64,000 nucleotides of DNA from Rhodoferax sp. AJA081-3 (lineage in GTDB: Bacteria; Pseudomonadota; Gammaproteobacteria; Burkholderiales; Burkholderiaceae_C), in assembly GCF_017798165.1 (NCBI RefSeq), contig NZ_CP059068.1, forward strand, positions 124,001 through 188,000. Reading direction: 5' to 3'. Positions 17,698-25,031 of this stretch are shown here, piece after piece (positions within the stretch are counted from its first letter, which is position 1; every line of letters begins with the position of its first letter). The translations under genes and the position numbers were made by a program. Below the pieces are notes generated by a model. It had not been told where the DNA came from, ran no database searches, and saw nothing but the letters and a program-made list of their open reading frames with translations.

Positions 17698-18162
17698 ATG
17701 AAAGTCAGCGATATTCTGCGCGTCAAGGGCAGCACGCTTTACACCACCACCCCAGAAGACACGCTGGCCGATGCCGCCCAACTGATGGCCGAAAAGGACA
17801 TTGGATCGCTGGTGGTGATTTCACATGGTCTGGTCGTCGGCATGCTGACTTTCCGCGAAGTGATTCAAGCCACCGTCAAAAACGGCGGCACCTTTGGCAC
17901 CACCACGGTCTACCGCGCCATGGACTCCGGTCCGCTGATCTGCACCATGGAAACCGAGCTGGACGAAGTGCGCCGCATGATGCTGGAGCGCCATGCACGT
18001 TACATGCCAGTCATCAACAACCGCATGCTGATGGGCGTGATCAGCTTTTACGACGTCGCCAAGACCGTGGTTGATAGTCAGAATTTTGAGAACAAGATGC
18101 TGAAGGCCTACATCCGCGATTGGCCTGAGGGTGAAGGCGGGGACGCTGCTGCAAAGGTTTGA
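17698..18162 (+). CDS. CBS-domain pair protein
   Basis: 154 residues made of two CBS motifs. The first spans about residues 10-60 (TTTPEDTLADAAQLMAEKDIGSLVV, then GMLTFREVIQA) and the second about 75-130 (DSGPLICTMETELDEVRRMM, then RYMPVINNRMLMGVISFYDV). Such stand-alone pairs bind adenosine nucleotides and modulate partner proteins. The partner is not evident. An AGGAGG ribosome site six bases before the ATG marks a strong start. Confidence 0.88.
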   Translation: MKVSDILRVKGSTLYTTTPEDTLADAAQLMAEKDIGSLVVISHGLVVGMLTFREVIQATVKNGGTFGTTTVYRAMDSGPLICTMETELDEVRRMMLERHARYMPVINNRMLMGVISFYDVAKTVVDSQNFENKMLKAYIRDWPEGEGGDAAAKV

Positions 18163-18182
18163 GTTTGCGTTTGTGTGTGGCA

Positions 18183-18261
18183 GCAGAGTTCGGGGCAGTA
18201 GCCGCCGCCTCATGGTGTCAAATGCCCACAAATCGGCGGCGGCCACTGCCCCGAACTCTGC
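18183..18261. repeat. Long near-perfect inverted repeat (27-base arms)
   Basis: Arms at 18183-18209 and 18235-18261 are complementary at 26 of 27 positions (only A18200 mismatches) around a 25-base loop. The arm begins GCAGAGTTCGGGGCAGT. No T-tract follows, so it is not a standard intrinsic terminator. It lies 20 bases after the CBS gene and marks the left edge of an accessory patch. Confidence 0.85.
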
Positions 18262-18529
18262 AGTCGGCTGGCCCGGTTGAATCGATTGACTGATGGCAGT
18301 GGGGCGGAAGCGGCCATACAGATTGGGCTTCCAATTCCCCGGAATCGCCCAAAATGGGCGCTAATCTTCTCGGCGACTTTGTCGATTTCAATACACTTGT
18401 ACATTCACTCATTCGCCAGACGCAAGTACATGATTTTCAAAGAGATTTGTGAAATTCTTCCACGGTGTTGTCTGACTGGTTGCCTTGCTTTACCGTAAAA
18501 CTGCGGCATTCGTAAAAGTTAGGCAGCCA
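18262..18529. other. Gene-free segment left of the cassette-like orphan genes
   Basis: About 270 bases with no supported gene. It contains the 16-base sequence shared with 9637-9652 (here 18296-18311), a TTCCCCGGAA palindrome near 18331, and an AT-richer stretch from 18370 that could hold the promoter of the next gene. It ends at GTTAGGC (18518-18524). Confidence 0.5.
18518..18524 (+). other. Possible integron recombination core (GTTRRRY)
   Basis: GTTAGGC is a perfect match to the GTTRRRY core at which integron integrases join cassettes, and the start codon of the next gene follows 5 bases later, as in real cassettes. The preceding bases (TAAAA) look more like an attI than an attC. A 7-base motif alone is weak evidence. 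Confidence 0.4.
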
Positions 18530-19042
18530 ATGAAACGATTACTAGCGGCAATATCTCTACTCACCTGCATAGAATTCGCCATGCCTGCAGATACCGCCGT
18601 CGTCCCGCCCGGTCACAAGGTCACAGTGATTAACCCAACCGCTAACGGCCATGTAAACGTTGTGTCATCGGGTGCTCTGATCATGGACTATGGGCGTAAC
18701 GGCAACTGGCGGCTCACGAACGCTCAATTTGAGGCAGCGCTTGCGAGGCGCTCCGCGTCGGCAGTCGTAATTCTTCAAGACGAAATGATCGTTGCGCTCA
18801 AGCAGTCCAATGACCTTGGCGACTTTTTCGCTTATTGGACAGCGGCGAGAGCAAAAGGTATTTCCGCAGTTTGGGTATTGCCGCTACGCGCGTCAGAGCA
18901 GACATCCATCATCAGCTCAATACACAGCGCGGGCTATGGCGTTCACGCATCTGCACCAGACGGCGCCTGCTTCGTAGAGGTACATAAGCCTGATGGAAGC
19001 GTTGTCGTGGGCATGCCCGGTGCTTCCCTGCAACCCAAATAG
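18530..19042 (+). CDS. Small exported orphan, candidate gene cassette 1
   Basis: 170 residues beginning MKRLLAAISLLTCIEFAMP, a signal peptide that cleaves near PADTA. The mature part has VPPGHKVTVINPTANGH, ALIMDYGRNGNWRLTNAQFE and a later ASEQTSIISSIHSAGYGVHA; no domain was recognised. The GC content is lower than in flanking metabolic genes. The gene starts 5 bases after a GTTAGGC core and is followed by an attC-like element, which is the layout of an integron cassette. Whether it is mobile is inference. Confidence 0.68.
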   Translation: MKRLLAAISLLTCIEFAMPADTAVVPPGHKVTVINPTANGHVNVVSSGALIMDYGRNGNWRLTNAQFEAALARRSASAVVILQDEMIVALKQSNDLGDFFAYWTAARAKGISAVWVLPLRASEQTSIISSIHSAGYGVHASAPDGACFVEVHKPDGSVVVGMPGASLQPK

Positions 19043-19074
19043 AGACAAGGCGTAAGAAAGAGCTATGCACTTCT

Positions 19075-19132
19075 GCCCAACATTTCCTTCCAAAGGACTT
19101 GCTACGCAAGCCGCTGAAGTCAGGCGTTAACT
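19075..19132 (+). other. attC-like (59-base element) recombination site
   Basis: 58 bases bounded by GCCCAAC (19075-19081, fits RYYYAAC) and GTTAACT (19126-19132, fits GTTRRRY except one base). Between them CTTGC-TAC-GCAAG (19098-19110) forms an apical hairpin, and GCTGAAGTCAGGCGTTA before the right core closely resembles the right half of known attC sites. The L-box pairing is poor. Position between two small orphan genes supports the call; no integrase is present in the window. Confidence 0.55.
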
Positions 19133-19139
19133 TGTGCGC

Positions 19140-19682
19140 ATGCAGCTCACATTTGACTATCAATCCGATTGGCGTGCTCAGGCCGTGCTCTTCCGCATTG
19201 GTGGAGGCGCTGCCGAACTCGCTAAAGAGGCCGTCTCACTGAGATTGCGCCAACTTGTTTGGCTTTCCCTCTGGGTTCTTATCGGAACGATCGCGCTACA
19301 CATGCGCTGGTGGCTGCCATTCGCGCTGGTCGTAGTGTTCGTGCTGGCGCTAGTCGCGCATTCGTTTCTTCTGTCCAACCTTGGTCGGAAGGCTGCTTTT
19401 GCGTTGCGTGCGCAATGGCGAGAAAAGCCCACAAAGGCAATCCGCCTCGAAGTCTTAGATGAAGGACTTAGAGAAACTGACGGTGGGGTCGTATCCCTCG
19501 CGCCGTGGGAAGCAGTAAAGAGTTACTGGCTGTTCCGGAAGGTGCTCTGTATCGAGCTTACTAATGGACAGTCTGCGTTGATACCAATCGCAACGCTAGT
19601 TTATGGTTGCGAGCATGCGGAATTGCTGATTGACGAACTCAAGAAGCATGGCATTCAGCGGCGAGAGCCGGTGGATAAATGA
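19140..19682 (+). CDS. YcxB-like membrane protein, candidate gene cassette 2
   Basis: 180 residues from the ATG at 19140; a GTG at 19134 would add two. Two membrane helices occupy residues ~40-80 (LVWLSLWVLIGTIALHM and WLPFALVVVFVLALVAHSFLL). The C-terminal part, LEVLDEGLRETDGGVVSLAPW ... VLCIELTNGQSALIPIATL, fits the YcxB-like domain, whose function is unknown. The start lies 7 bases after the attC-like core, as expected for a cassette gene. No second attC was identified after the stop, so the right boundary is unknown. Confidence 0.7.
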   Translation: MQLTFDYQSDWRAQAVLFRIGGGAAELAKEAVSLRLRQLVWLSLWVLIGTIALHMRWWLPFALVVVFVLALVAHSFLLSNLGRKAAFALRAQWREKPTKAIRLEVLDEGLRETDGGVVSLAPWEAVKSYWLFRKVLCIELTNGQSALIPIATLVYGCEHAELLIDELKKHGIQRREPVDK

Positions 19683-19979
19683 CCGCTTCCGGGAAACTTC
19701 TAGGTCAGCTATGTGTCTTGGATTCAACTGATATTTCACCGACCTCCCAAATCACACCAGTCCAAGGCGGATGGCGGGGCTTGCGGGCGCAGGCCGCATT
19801 TGCGGTTGCCATAGAGTGGGGCTACCAACCAAAGCGTTGACGCAACAACATTTCCATGCAAGTAGCGCCCGCCCGCGAGGCGAGCCGAAGAACGTGAGCC
19901 CCGCCGTCCGCCGTGCGTGCACCACAAAACCCCCGCACACAATGAACCCACCCCCTCCGCTCTGGGATAATCCCACCCT
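19683..19979. other. Gene-free stretch with a long-range inverted repeat before aroC
   Basis: No gene seen. GGCGGATGGCGGGGCTT at 19766-19782 is inverted at 19896-19912 with two mismatches, and GCGGGCGC (19784-19791) is matched by GCGCCCGC at 19865-19872. The arms enclose about 110 bases. The last 60 bases should carry the aroC promoter. Confidence 0.6.
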
Positions 19980-21074
19980 ATGAGCGGAAACACCTTCGGA
20001 ACCCTATTCGCAGTCACCAACTTTGGTGAATCCCACGGCCCAGCCATTGGCTGCGTGATTGACGGCTGCCCACCGGGCATGGAACTCTCGGAGGCCGACA
20101 TCCAGGGTGACCTGGACCGCCGCCGCCCCGGCACCAGCCGCCACGTCACCCAACGCAACGAGCCCGACGCGGTGCAGATATTGAGCGGCGTCTACCAGGG
20201 CAAGACCACCGGCACGCCGATTGCGCTGCTGATCCAGAACACCGACCAGCGCAGCAAGGACTACGGCAACATCCTCGAATCCTTCCGCCCCGGCCATGCC
20301 GACTACAGCTACTTCCAGAAATACGGAATCCGCGACCCGCGTGGCGGTGGCCGCTCCAGTGCGCGGCTGACTGCACCCATGGTGGCGGCGGGTGCGGTGG
20401 CCAAGAAATGGCTGTTTGAGAAATACGGCACCGTCTTTCGCGGCTGCATGACGCAGATTGGCGATGCCGTCATTCCTTTCGAGTCGTGGGACCACGTACC
20501 CAACAACCCTTTCTTTGCCCCCGTGGCCGACGTGCAGTCTTTGGAAGACTACATGGACGCCCTACGCAAGGCTGGCGACTCGTGCGGTGCGCGCATCCGT
20601 GTGAGCGCATCACGCGTGCCGGTGGGCCTGGGCGAGCCGCTGTTTGACAAGATGGACTCCGACATTGCCTACGCCATGATGGGCATTAACGCTGTCAAAG
20701 GAGTGGAAATTGGCGCCGGTTTTGCCAGCGTGGCGCAGCGTGGCACCACGCACGGCGACTCGCTGACACCCAACGGCTTTGCCACGAACAATTCGGGTGG
20801 CGTGCTGGGTGGCATCAGCACCGGGCAAGACCTGGAGGTCAGCATTGCCATCAAGCCCACCAGCTCCATCATCACGCCGCGCGATTCGATCGACACCGCC
20901 GGCAACGCCACCCAGGTGATCACCAAGGGCCGCCACGACCCCTGTGTGGGCATACGCGCCACACCCATTGCCGAGGCCATGCTGGCCCTGGTGGTCATGG
21001 AGCACGCGCTGCGCAACCGCGCACAGTGTGGGGATGTGGTGCCCGCGCTGACACCCATACCGGCACAGGCTTGA
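19980..21074 (+). CDS. aroC: Chorismate synthase
   Basis: 364 residues. It removes phosphate from 5-enolpyruvylshikimate 3-phosphate to give chorismate, the last step of the shikimate pathway, and needs reduced FMN. The family signature is clear from the start: [20 protein letters not shown], then [37 protein letters not shown] and [13 protein letters not shown]. The length is normal. aroQ, another shikimate-pathway gene, follows with only a mini-repeat between them. Confidence 0.97.
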   Translation: MSGNTFGTLFAVTNFGESHGPAIGCVIDGCPPGMELSEADIQGDLDRRRPGTSRHVTQRNEPDAVQILSGVYQGKTTGTPIALLIQNTDQRSKDYGNILESFRPGHADYSYFQKYGIRDPRGGGRSSARLTAPMVAAGAVAKKWLFEKYGTVFRGCMTQIGDAVIPFESWDHVPNNPFFAPVADVQSLEDYMDALRKAGDSCGARIRVSASRVPVGLGEPLFDKMDSDIAYAMMGINAVKGVEIGAGFASVAQRGTTHGDSLTPNGFATNNSGGVLGGISTGQDLEVSIAIKPTSSIITPRDSIDTAGNATQVITKGRHDPCVGIRATPIAEAMLALVVMEHALRNRAQCGDVVPALTPIPAQA

Positions 21075-21090
21075 CGCCAGAAGGCTTTAA

Positions 21091-21150
21091 GCAAAATATG
21101 CCTCTAGCCCCCGTGAAATAAGCCTGTATAGCTATTAAATTTATAGTATT
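21091..21150 (+). repeat. Mini-repeat copy C
   Basis: GCAAAATATGCCTCTAGCCC, CCGTGAAATAAGCCTGTATA and GCTATTAAATTTATAGTATT run consecutively. It fills most of the aroC-aroQ gap and ends 29 bases before the aroQ ATG, so it may be transcribed as part of an aroCQ message. Confidence 0.85.
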
Positions 21151-21179
21151 TGCCGTCTGCCAACCGAAAGCACCAGCCC

Positions 21180-21626
21180 ATGAAAACCGTGTTTGTCCTG
21201 AATGGCCCCAACCTGAACCTGCTGGGCACACGCGAGCCCCAGGTCTACGGCTCACAAACCCTGGCCGACGTACAGACGCTGTGTGAGCGCGCCTGTGCAA
21301 CCCATGGTTTTGCGCTGGATTTTCGCCAGACCAATACCGAGGGCACACTGGTGGACTGGCTGCACGAAGCCGGGCGCCTGCAGGCCGCAGGCACGCTGGC
21401 CGGTGTGGTGCTGAACGCCGGGGCATACACCCACACCAGCGTGGCCCTGCATGACGCCATCAAGGGCACGGGCATCACACTGATTGAGCTGCACATCAGC
21501 AATGTGCACGCACGCGAGGCCTTTCGCCACCACTCCTACATCTCGCCCGCGGCCAAGGCCGTGATGGCGGGTTTTGGTGTCAACGGTTACGCGTTGGCCA
21601 TCACCGGCCTAGCCGGTATGCAGTAA
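21180..21626 (+). CDS. aroQ: 3-dehydroquinate dehydratase, type II
   Basis: 148 residues, the usual size for the dodecameric type II enzyme that converts 3-dehydroquinate to 3-dehydroshikimate. Motifs are VLNGPNLNLLGTREP, the active-site tyrosine region QVYGSQTLADV, LVDWLHEAG, VLNAGAYTHTSVALHDAI and LIELHISNVHAREAFRHHSY. The ATG at 21180 gives the canonical MKTVFVLNGPN start; an earlier in-frame start at 21150 overlaps the repeat. The stop codon overlaps the convergent GGDEF gene by 18 bases. Confidence 0.95.
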   Translation: MKTVFVLNGPNLNLLGTREPQVYGSQTLADVQTLCERACATHGFALDFRQTNTEGTLVDWLHEAGRLQAAGTLAGVVLNAGAYTHTSVALHDAIKGTGITLIELHISNVHAREAFRHHSYISPAAKAVMAGFGVNGYALAITGLAGMQ

Positions 21627-23243
21627 GTAGGGCGACCCGGCCAGCACATAACGCTGGCCACCCGCATGTTTGGCCTGGTACATGGCGCTGTCGGCCGCCA
21701 GTTGCAGGGCGTGGGGAGATACCGTACCGTCACCCATGGCAATGCCTATGGATGCACCCATGCTGCGGGTTTGCGACTTCAACAACATGGGTGGCGCAAT
21801 GGCCTCCAGGCATTTGGTGGCAACGGCTTTGGCGGAAGCCTCTGCAACCTTGGGGTCGGTATCCAGATCAGCCAGCAACACCACAAACTCGTCGCCGCCG
21901 ATGCGGGCCAGCGTGTCCGACTCGCGCACGACCGCAGCCATACGGCGCGCCACTTCCACCAAGGCCACATCGCCCGCCTCATGTCCCATCTGGTCATTGA
22001 TGGGTTTGAAATGGTCTAGGTCCAGGCACAACAAGGCCACACGTGTCTTGTTGCGGTCTGCGCGGGCCAGGGCCTGGGTCAGGCGGTCAGCCAGCAGTGC
22101 GCGGTTGGGCAGACCGGTGAGCACGTCGTGGTGGGCCATGTGGGCCATTTCGGATTGGCTGGCCCGCAATTTGGTCAACAGGCGGTTAAAGGCCTCGGTC
22201 AGATGGCCGACCTCGTCCTGGCGCACCACAGTCAGCGGCTGCAGCGGTGCTTCGCCCCGGGTCATGCGATCGGCCTGTTGGGCCGCACGCAGCAGCGGGC
22301 GAAACACGTAGTACAGACCCAAACCTGCCGCCAGCATGAATGCAAGCACGGCCAACACACTGTTGACCGCAATAAACCGCTTGGTTCGGGACACGACGGA
22401 CAAGGCTTCCTCCGTGGGCAGGCGTGCCACCACAAACCAGCCCGTGCTGGGGACCGATGCAATCGCCGAAATCTCTTCCACGCCAAACGCATTCACGGTT
22501 GTGCCGCTGCCACGGTAGCCCTGCATGGCGCGGTCGTGCAGCAGGTTGACGCCGGGCTTGGGTGTGGGCTTGAGCACCATTTCGGGTTTGGTGGAGGCAA
22601 TAAACAGCTGGTCGCGTGGCGAGATCAGCAGAAAGCCCCCCAGCCTGCCAATACGATCTTGGTCGGTAAACGACAGAAAACCAGGCGCAGACAAGGCGGT
22701 GACCCCTACCAGCACCGCGCGCGTGGTGCCCGTTGCGTCCTTTACGGGAGTGGCCATGGGCAATACGGCCTGTTGGCTGCTGGTGTCTATCTGGGGGCGC
22801 CCGGTTGTCAGACCGTCAGCGATGGCGGCGTGCACCAAGACCTCCCCACCGTAGTCGGGCCAGTTGTCTTCGTCGCGTTGGGCAAAACCGATGATGGCTT
22901 TGCCATCCGGGTTGCTGACGACAAGGCCGCGCGTAAACAGCGGCTGGTATTGGTGGCGCTGGGCCAGCCAGTTTTGCAGGGCCTTGGGCTGGCCCAACAG
23001 CTCCAGCGGTAACGAGGCCGCCATCTGCGTCAGCATGGCCTGGCGATCCTGCATTTTCTGATCAACTTCGCGGGCCACATAGTTGGCCAGGGTCAATTGT
23101 TGCGAGGCCATCACCGACGTGATTTCTTCGCGCAGATACTGGGATAACACGGAATACCGCAGGCCATTGCCCAGCATCAGCAAGATCACACCCAGCACAA
23201 TGATGCGTGTGGTGAGGCTATTGGTGATGCGCGTGAGGGTCAT
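21609..23243 (-). CDS. Diguanylate cyclase with extracellular Cache-type sensor (HAMP-GGDEF)
   Basis: 544 residues. A first membrane helix (IIVLGVILLMLGNGL) leads to a ~260-residue periplasmic sensor of double-Cache character (GLVVSNPDGKAIIGFAQ; VGVTALSAPGFLSFTDQ), then a second helix near residue 300 (VLAVLAFMLAAGLGLYYVF), a HAMP segment and the GGDEF domain. The active-site motif is RIGGDEFVVLLADLD and the metal/substrate part DLDHFKPINDQMGHEAGD is intact, so c-di-GMP synthesis is expected. The signal is unknown. The ATG at 23243 (MTLTRITNSLTTRI) precedes the first helix directly. Confidence 0.92.
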   Translation of the reverse strand: MTLTRITNSLTTRIIVLGVILLMLGNGLRYSVLSQYLREEITSVMASQQLTLANYVAREVDQKMQDRQAMLTQMAASLPLELLGQPKALQNWLAQRHQYQPLFTRGLVVSNPDGKAIIGFAQRDEDNWPDYGGEVLVHAAIADGLTTGRPQIDTSSQQAVLPMATPVKDATGTTRAVLVGVTALSAPGFLSFTDQDRIGRLGGFLLISPRDQLFIASTKPEMVLKPTPKPGVNLLHDRAMQGYRGSGTTVNAFGVEEISAIASVPSTGWFVVARLPTEEALSVVSRTKRFIAVNSVLAVLAFMLAAGLGLYYVFRPLLRAAQQADRMTRGEAPLQPLTVVRQDEVGHLTEAFNRLLTKLRASQSEMAHMAHHDVLTGLPNRALLADRLTQALARADRNKTRVALLCLDLDHFKPINDQMGHEAGDVALVEVARRMAAVVRESDTLARIGGDEFVVLLADLDTDPKVAEASAKAVATKCLEAIAPPMLLKSQTRSMGASIGIAMGDGTVSPHALQLAADSAMYQAKHAGGQRYVLAGSPYLLHTG

Positions 23244-23278
23244 GCAAAGATGATAGCGGAGCGGTTTGTTCTGGGGAC

Positions 23279-24655
23279 TTACGGATGTGGCAACTGCGCC
23301 TCGCGCAAGAACTGGGCGGCATGTTTTTGTGTACCGGTGCGTATGCTGTCCCACACGGACGCCGGAAAGTTGGCAGGCAATTGCCCTTCAACCGCGCTAA
23401 AGGCCTTGTCGACACGGTGGACCATGGCCAGCATGTGCTCCCACATGCCGTCTACACCACTGGTTTGCGCCAGGTGTTTCCAATGCCGTACGCGCATATC
23501 GTTTAGCTTGTAATGGGCACTTTTGGCATGTAAGGCCATGGCGAGCTTGACATCTTGCTGGGCCAGCCGGTTGCTGCCTTTGCCGATGATGGGCCATGCG
23601 GACAACACGTCGTACAGGGGCGTCATGCGGTACGTGGTGCCACGTTCCAGGAACACCGAAAAATTCTTGGCATGGCCGTCTGTTGCGGCCAGCAGCCAAA
23701 ACGCCAATTGGGCCAGCACAAAGCTGGCCCGGTCTGCACCGGCATCCTCGCTGCCTGCCAGGTAGCCCAGGCCTTCGCGTATGCCTGGCCCGCCGTCGGT
23801 CTCGTATTTTTGGCTGGATGCAACACCGGCTATCTGGCAAAAGTCTTCCTGCGGCAGGCGTGCGATCCAGCTATCGGGGCCCGGCACAAAACCGCGCTTG
23901 TCCTTTGCGCCCGCCGGTGTGTTTTGCCATCGCCGGTCGAAGCGCTCCACGACCAGGGCCTTCTGGTCTTCAAACACCTGCATGTCGGTATTGGCCACTT
24001 TGAACCCCAGGGCCTGCAGGATTTTCGAGCATAGCCATTCGTTCTCCACCGAGTCATGCATATCGGCGCGCATATTGCCCACCAAGCCAAGTGGCAGTTT
24101 CAGAATGTGGGTGGTGGGTGTGGAGCCCAGTGGGCTCCGCCAGCGGCCGCCGAAGCGAAGCAAAGCGGTCTTTTCTTGCGCACCGGCAATGGATATCCGA
24201 AAACCAGTGTCATCGGCATGGCGCTGCCCCAAGGGAATGCTGGTGGATGCCGCACGCAGTTGCGAGGCCACCTGGGTCGGCGTCAGCGCTTCGCTGTGGA
24301 TCGTGTTCCAGCCAGTGGGCTCTATGCCAGGGGGCAGCAGCTGCACGGCACCAACGCAGTCGCGGCCGATGGCCTCCAGCAGTTCAAAGGCCCGTGTGGA
24401 TGGTGTGCGAAACCTTTGACGGATGCGGTCGCGTAGGGGTTGGCTATCCGGCAGCAGGTTGTCAAAGTAGTTTTCGACGACGGGTCCGCGTATTTCTGTA
24501 TTGCCAGCTGTCATGGGCAGTGACAGTGACAGGGCGCGCGCTCCTGGGGACTGCACCCACGCAGCCGCATACTGAAAAACCGAAACCTTGTTGCGTGAAT
24601 GGCTCCACACACCCACATGCTGGCCATTCATCCATACCCAGAGTTCGCTGGCCAT
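23279..24655 (-). CDS. hipA: HipA-type serine/threonine kinase toxin
   Basis: 458 residues, slightly longer than E. coli HipA (440). The kinase is complete: the phosphate-binding loop FRISIAGAQEKTALLRF, which also carries the autophosphorylated serine in this family, the HILKLP strand with the ATP lysine, the catalytic loop LLAATDGHAKNFSVF with Asp and Asn, and the metal-binding YDVLSAWP. The N-terminal LWVWMNGQHVGVW and LPDSQPLRDRIRQRF are also typical. E. coli HipA phosphorylates glutamyl-tRNA synthetase and induces persistence; the target here is not known. It lies 3 bases after hipB in one operon. Confidence 0.93.
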   Translation of the reverse strand: MASELWVWMNGQHVGVWSHSRNKVSVFQYAAAWVQSPGARALSLSLPMTAGNTEIRGPVVENYFDNLLPDSQPLRDRIRQRFRTPSTRAFELLEAIGRDCVGAVQLLPPGIEPTGWNTIHSEALTPTQVASQLRAASTSIPLGQRHADDTGFRISIAGAQEKTALLRFGGRWRSPLGSTPTTHILKLPLGLVGNMRADMHDSVENEWLCSKILQALGFKVANTDMQVFEDQKALVVERFDRRWQNTPAGAKDKRGFVPGPDSWIARLPQEDFCQIAGVASSQKYETDGGPGIREGLGYLAGSEDAGADRASFVLAQLAFWLLAATDGHAKNFSVFLERGTTYRMTPLYDVLSAWPIIGKGSNRLAQQDVKLAMALHAKSAHYKLNDMRVRHWKHLAQTSGVDGMWEHMLAMVHRVDKAFSAVEGQLPANFPASVWDSIRTGTQKHAAQFLREAQLPHP

Positions 24656-24658
24656 GCC

Positions 24659-24934
24659 TTACCAAGTGTCCGAAGGGCCTGGTTCTGCAACCCCTGGCGC
24701 CGGTGAATGGGTGGAGTTGTCTGGGGCTTGCAAGACGACGCTGGTATCCAAAACTGCCAACACGTGCAGAAGCTGGTCCACGCTGATGCTCAGCGGGTCT
24801 TTTTCAATGCGGGTGATTCGGGTTTGACTCAGGCCCAGCTTGGCGGCCAGTTGCGCTTGTGTCCACCCTTTGGCCAAGCGCAGCGCACGCAGGTGCGTGG
24901 AAAGCTGGTTGGGGGTCTGGATGGCGTAGAACAT
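24659..24934 (-). CDS. hipB: HipB-type antitoxin and repressor (XRE helix-turn-helix)
   Basis: 91 residues. An XRE helix-turn-helix spans about residues 12-60 (LRALRLAKGWTQAQLAAKLGLSQTRITRIEKD, split here only by reading), followed by a beta-lobe segment (DQLLHVLAVLDTSVVL) and a flexible tail. HipB neutralises HipA and represses the operon. I prefer the ATG at 24934 because MFYAIQTPNQL aligns with the usual HipB start. The in-frame ATG at 24961 would put the start codon inside an operator. Confidence 0.9.
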   Translation of the reverse strand: MFYAIQTPNQLSTHLRALRLAKGWTQAQLAAKLGLSQTRITRIEKDPLSISVDQLLHVLAVLDTSVVLQAPDNSTHSPAPGVAEPGPSDTW

Positions 24935-24944
24935 GGGTGCACTA

Positions 24945-25016
24945 TATGCCGTATTTGGCATATGTGCAATTCATGCTCTATTCGGCATATTTGTCACTTA
25001 TGCCACATAAAGCATA
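24945..25016 (-). promoter_or_regulatory. Triple hipBA operator, 27-base period
   Basis: Three 18-base inverted repeats: TATGCCGTATTTGGCATA (24945-24962, perfect 6-base arms), CATGCTCTATTCGGCATA (24972-24989) and TATGCCACATAAAGCATA (24999-25016). Their starts are exactly 27 bases apart. The form TATGCC-N6-GGCATA is close to the E. coli HipB operator TATCC-N8-GGATA. Confidence 0.85.
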
Positions 25017-25031
25017 AATGCAGGTGATGGC

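Noticed and set aside
19736..20158. A 140-codon reverse frame before aroC
   Set aside because: It spans the long inverted repeat and the aroC start; no ribosome site and no family features.
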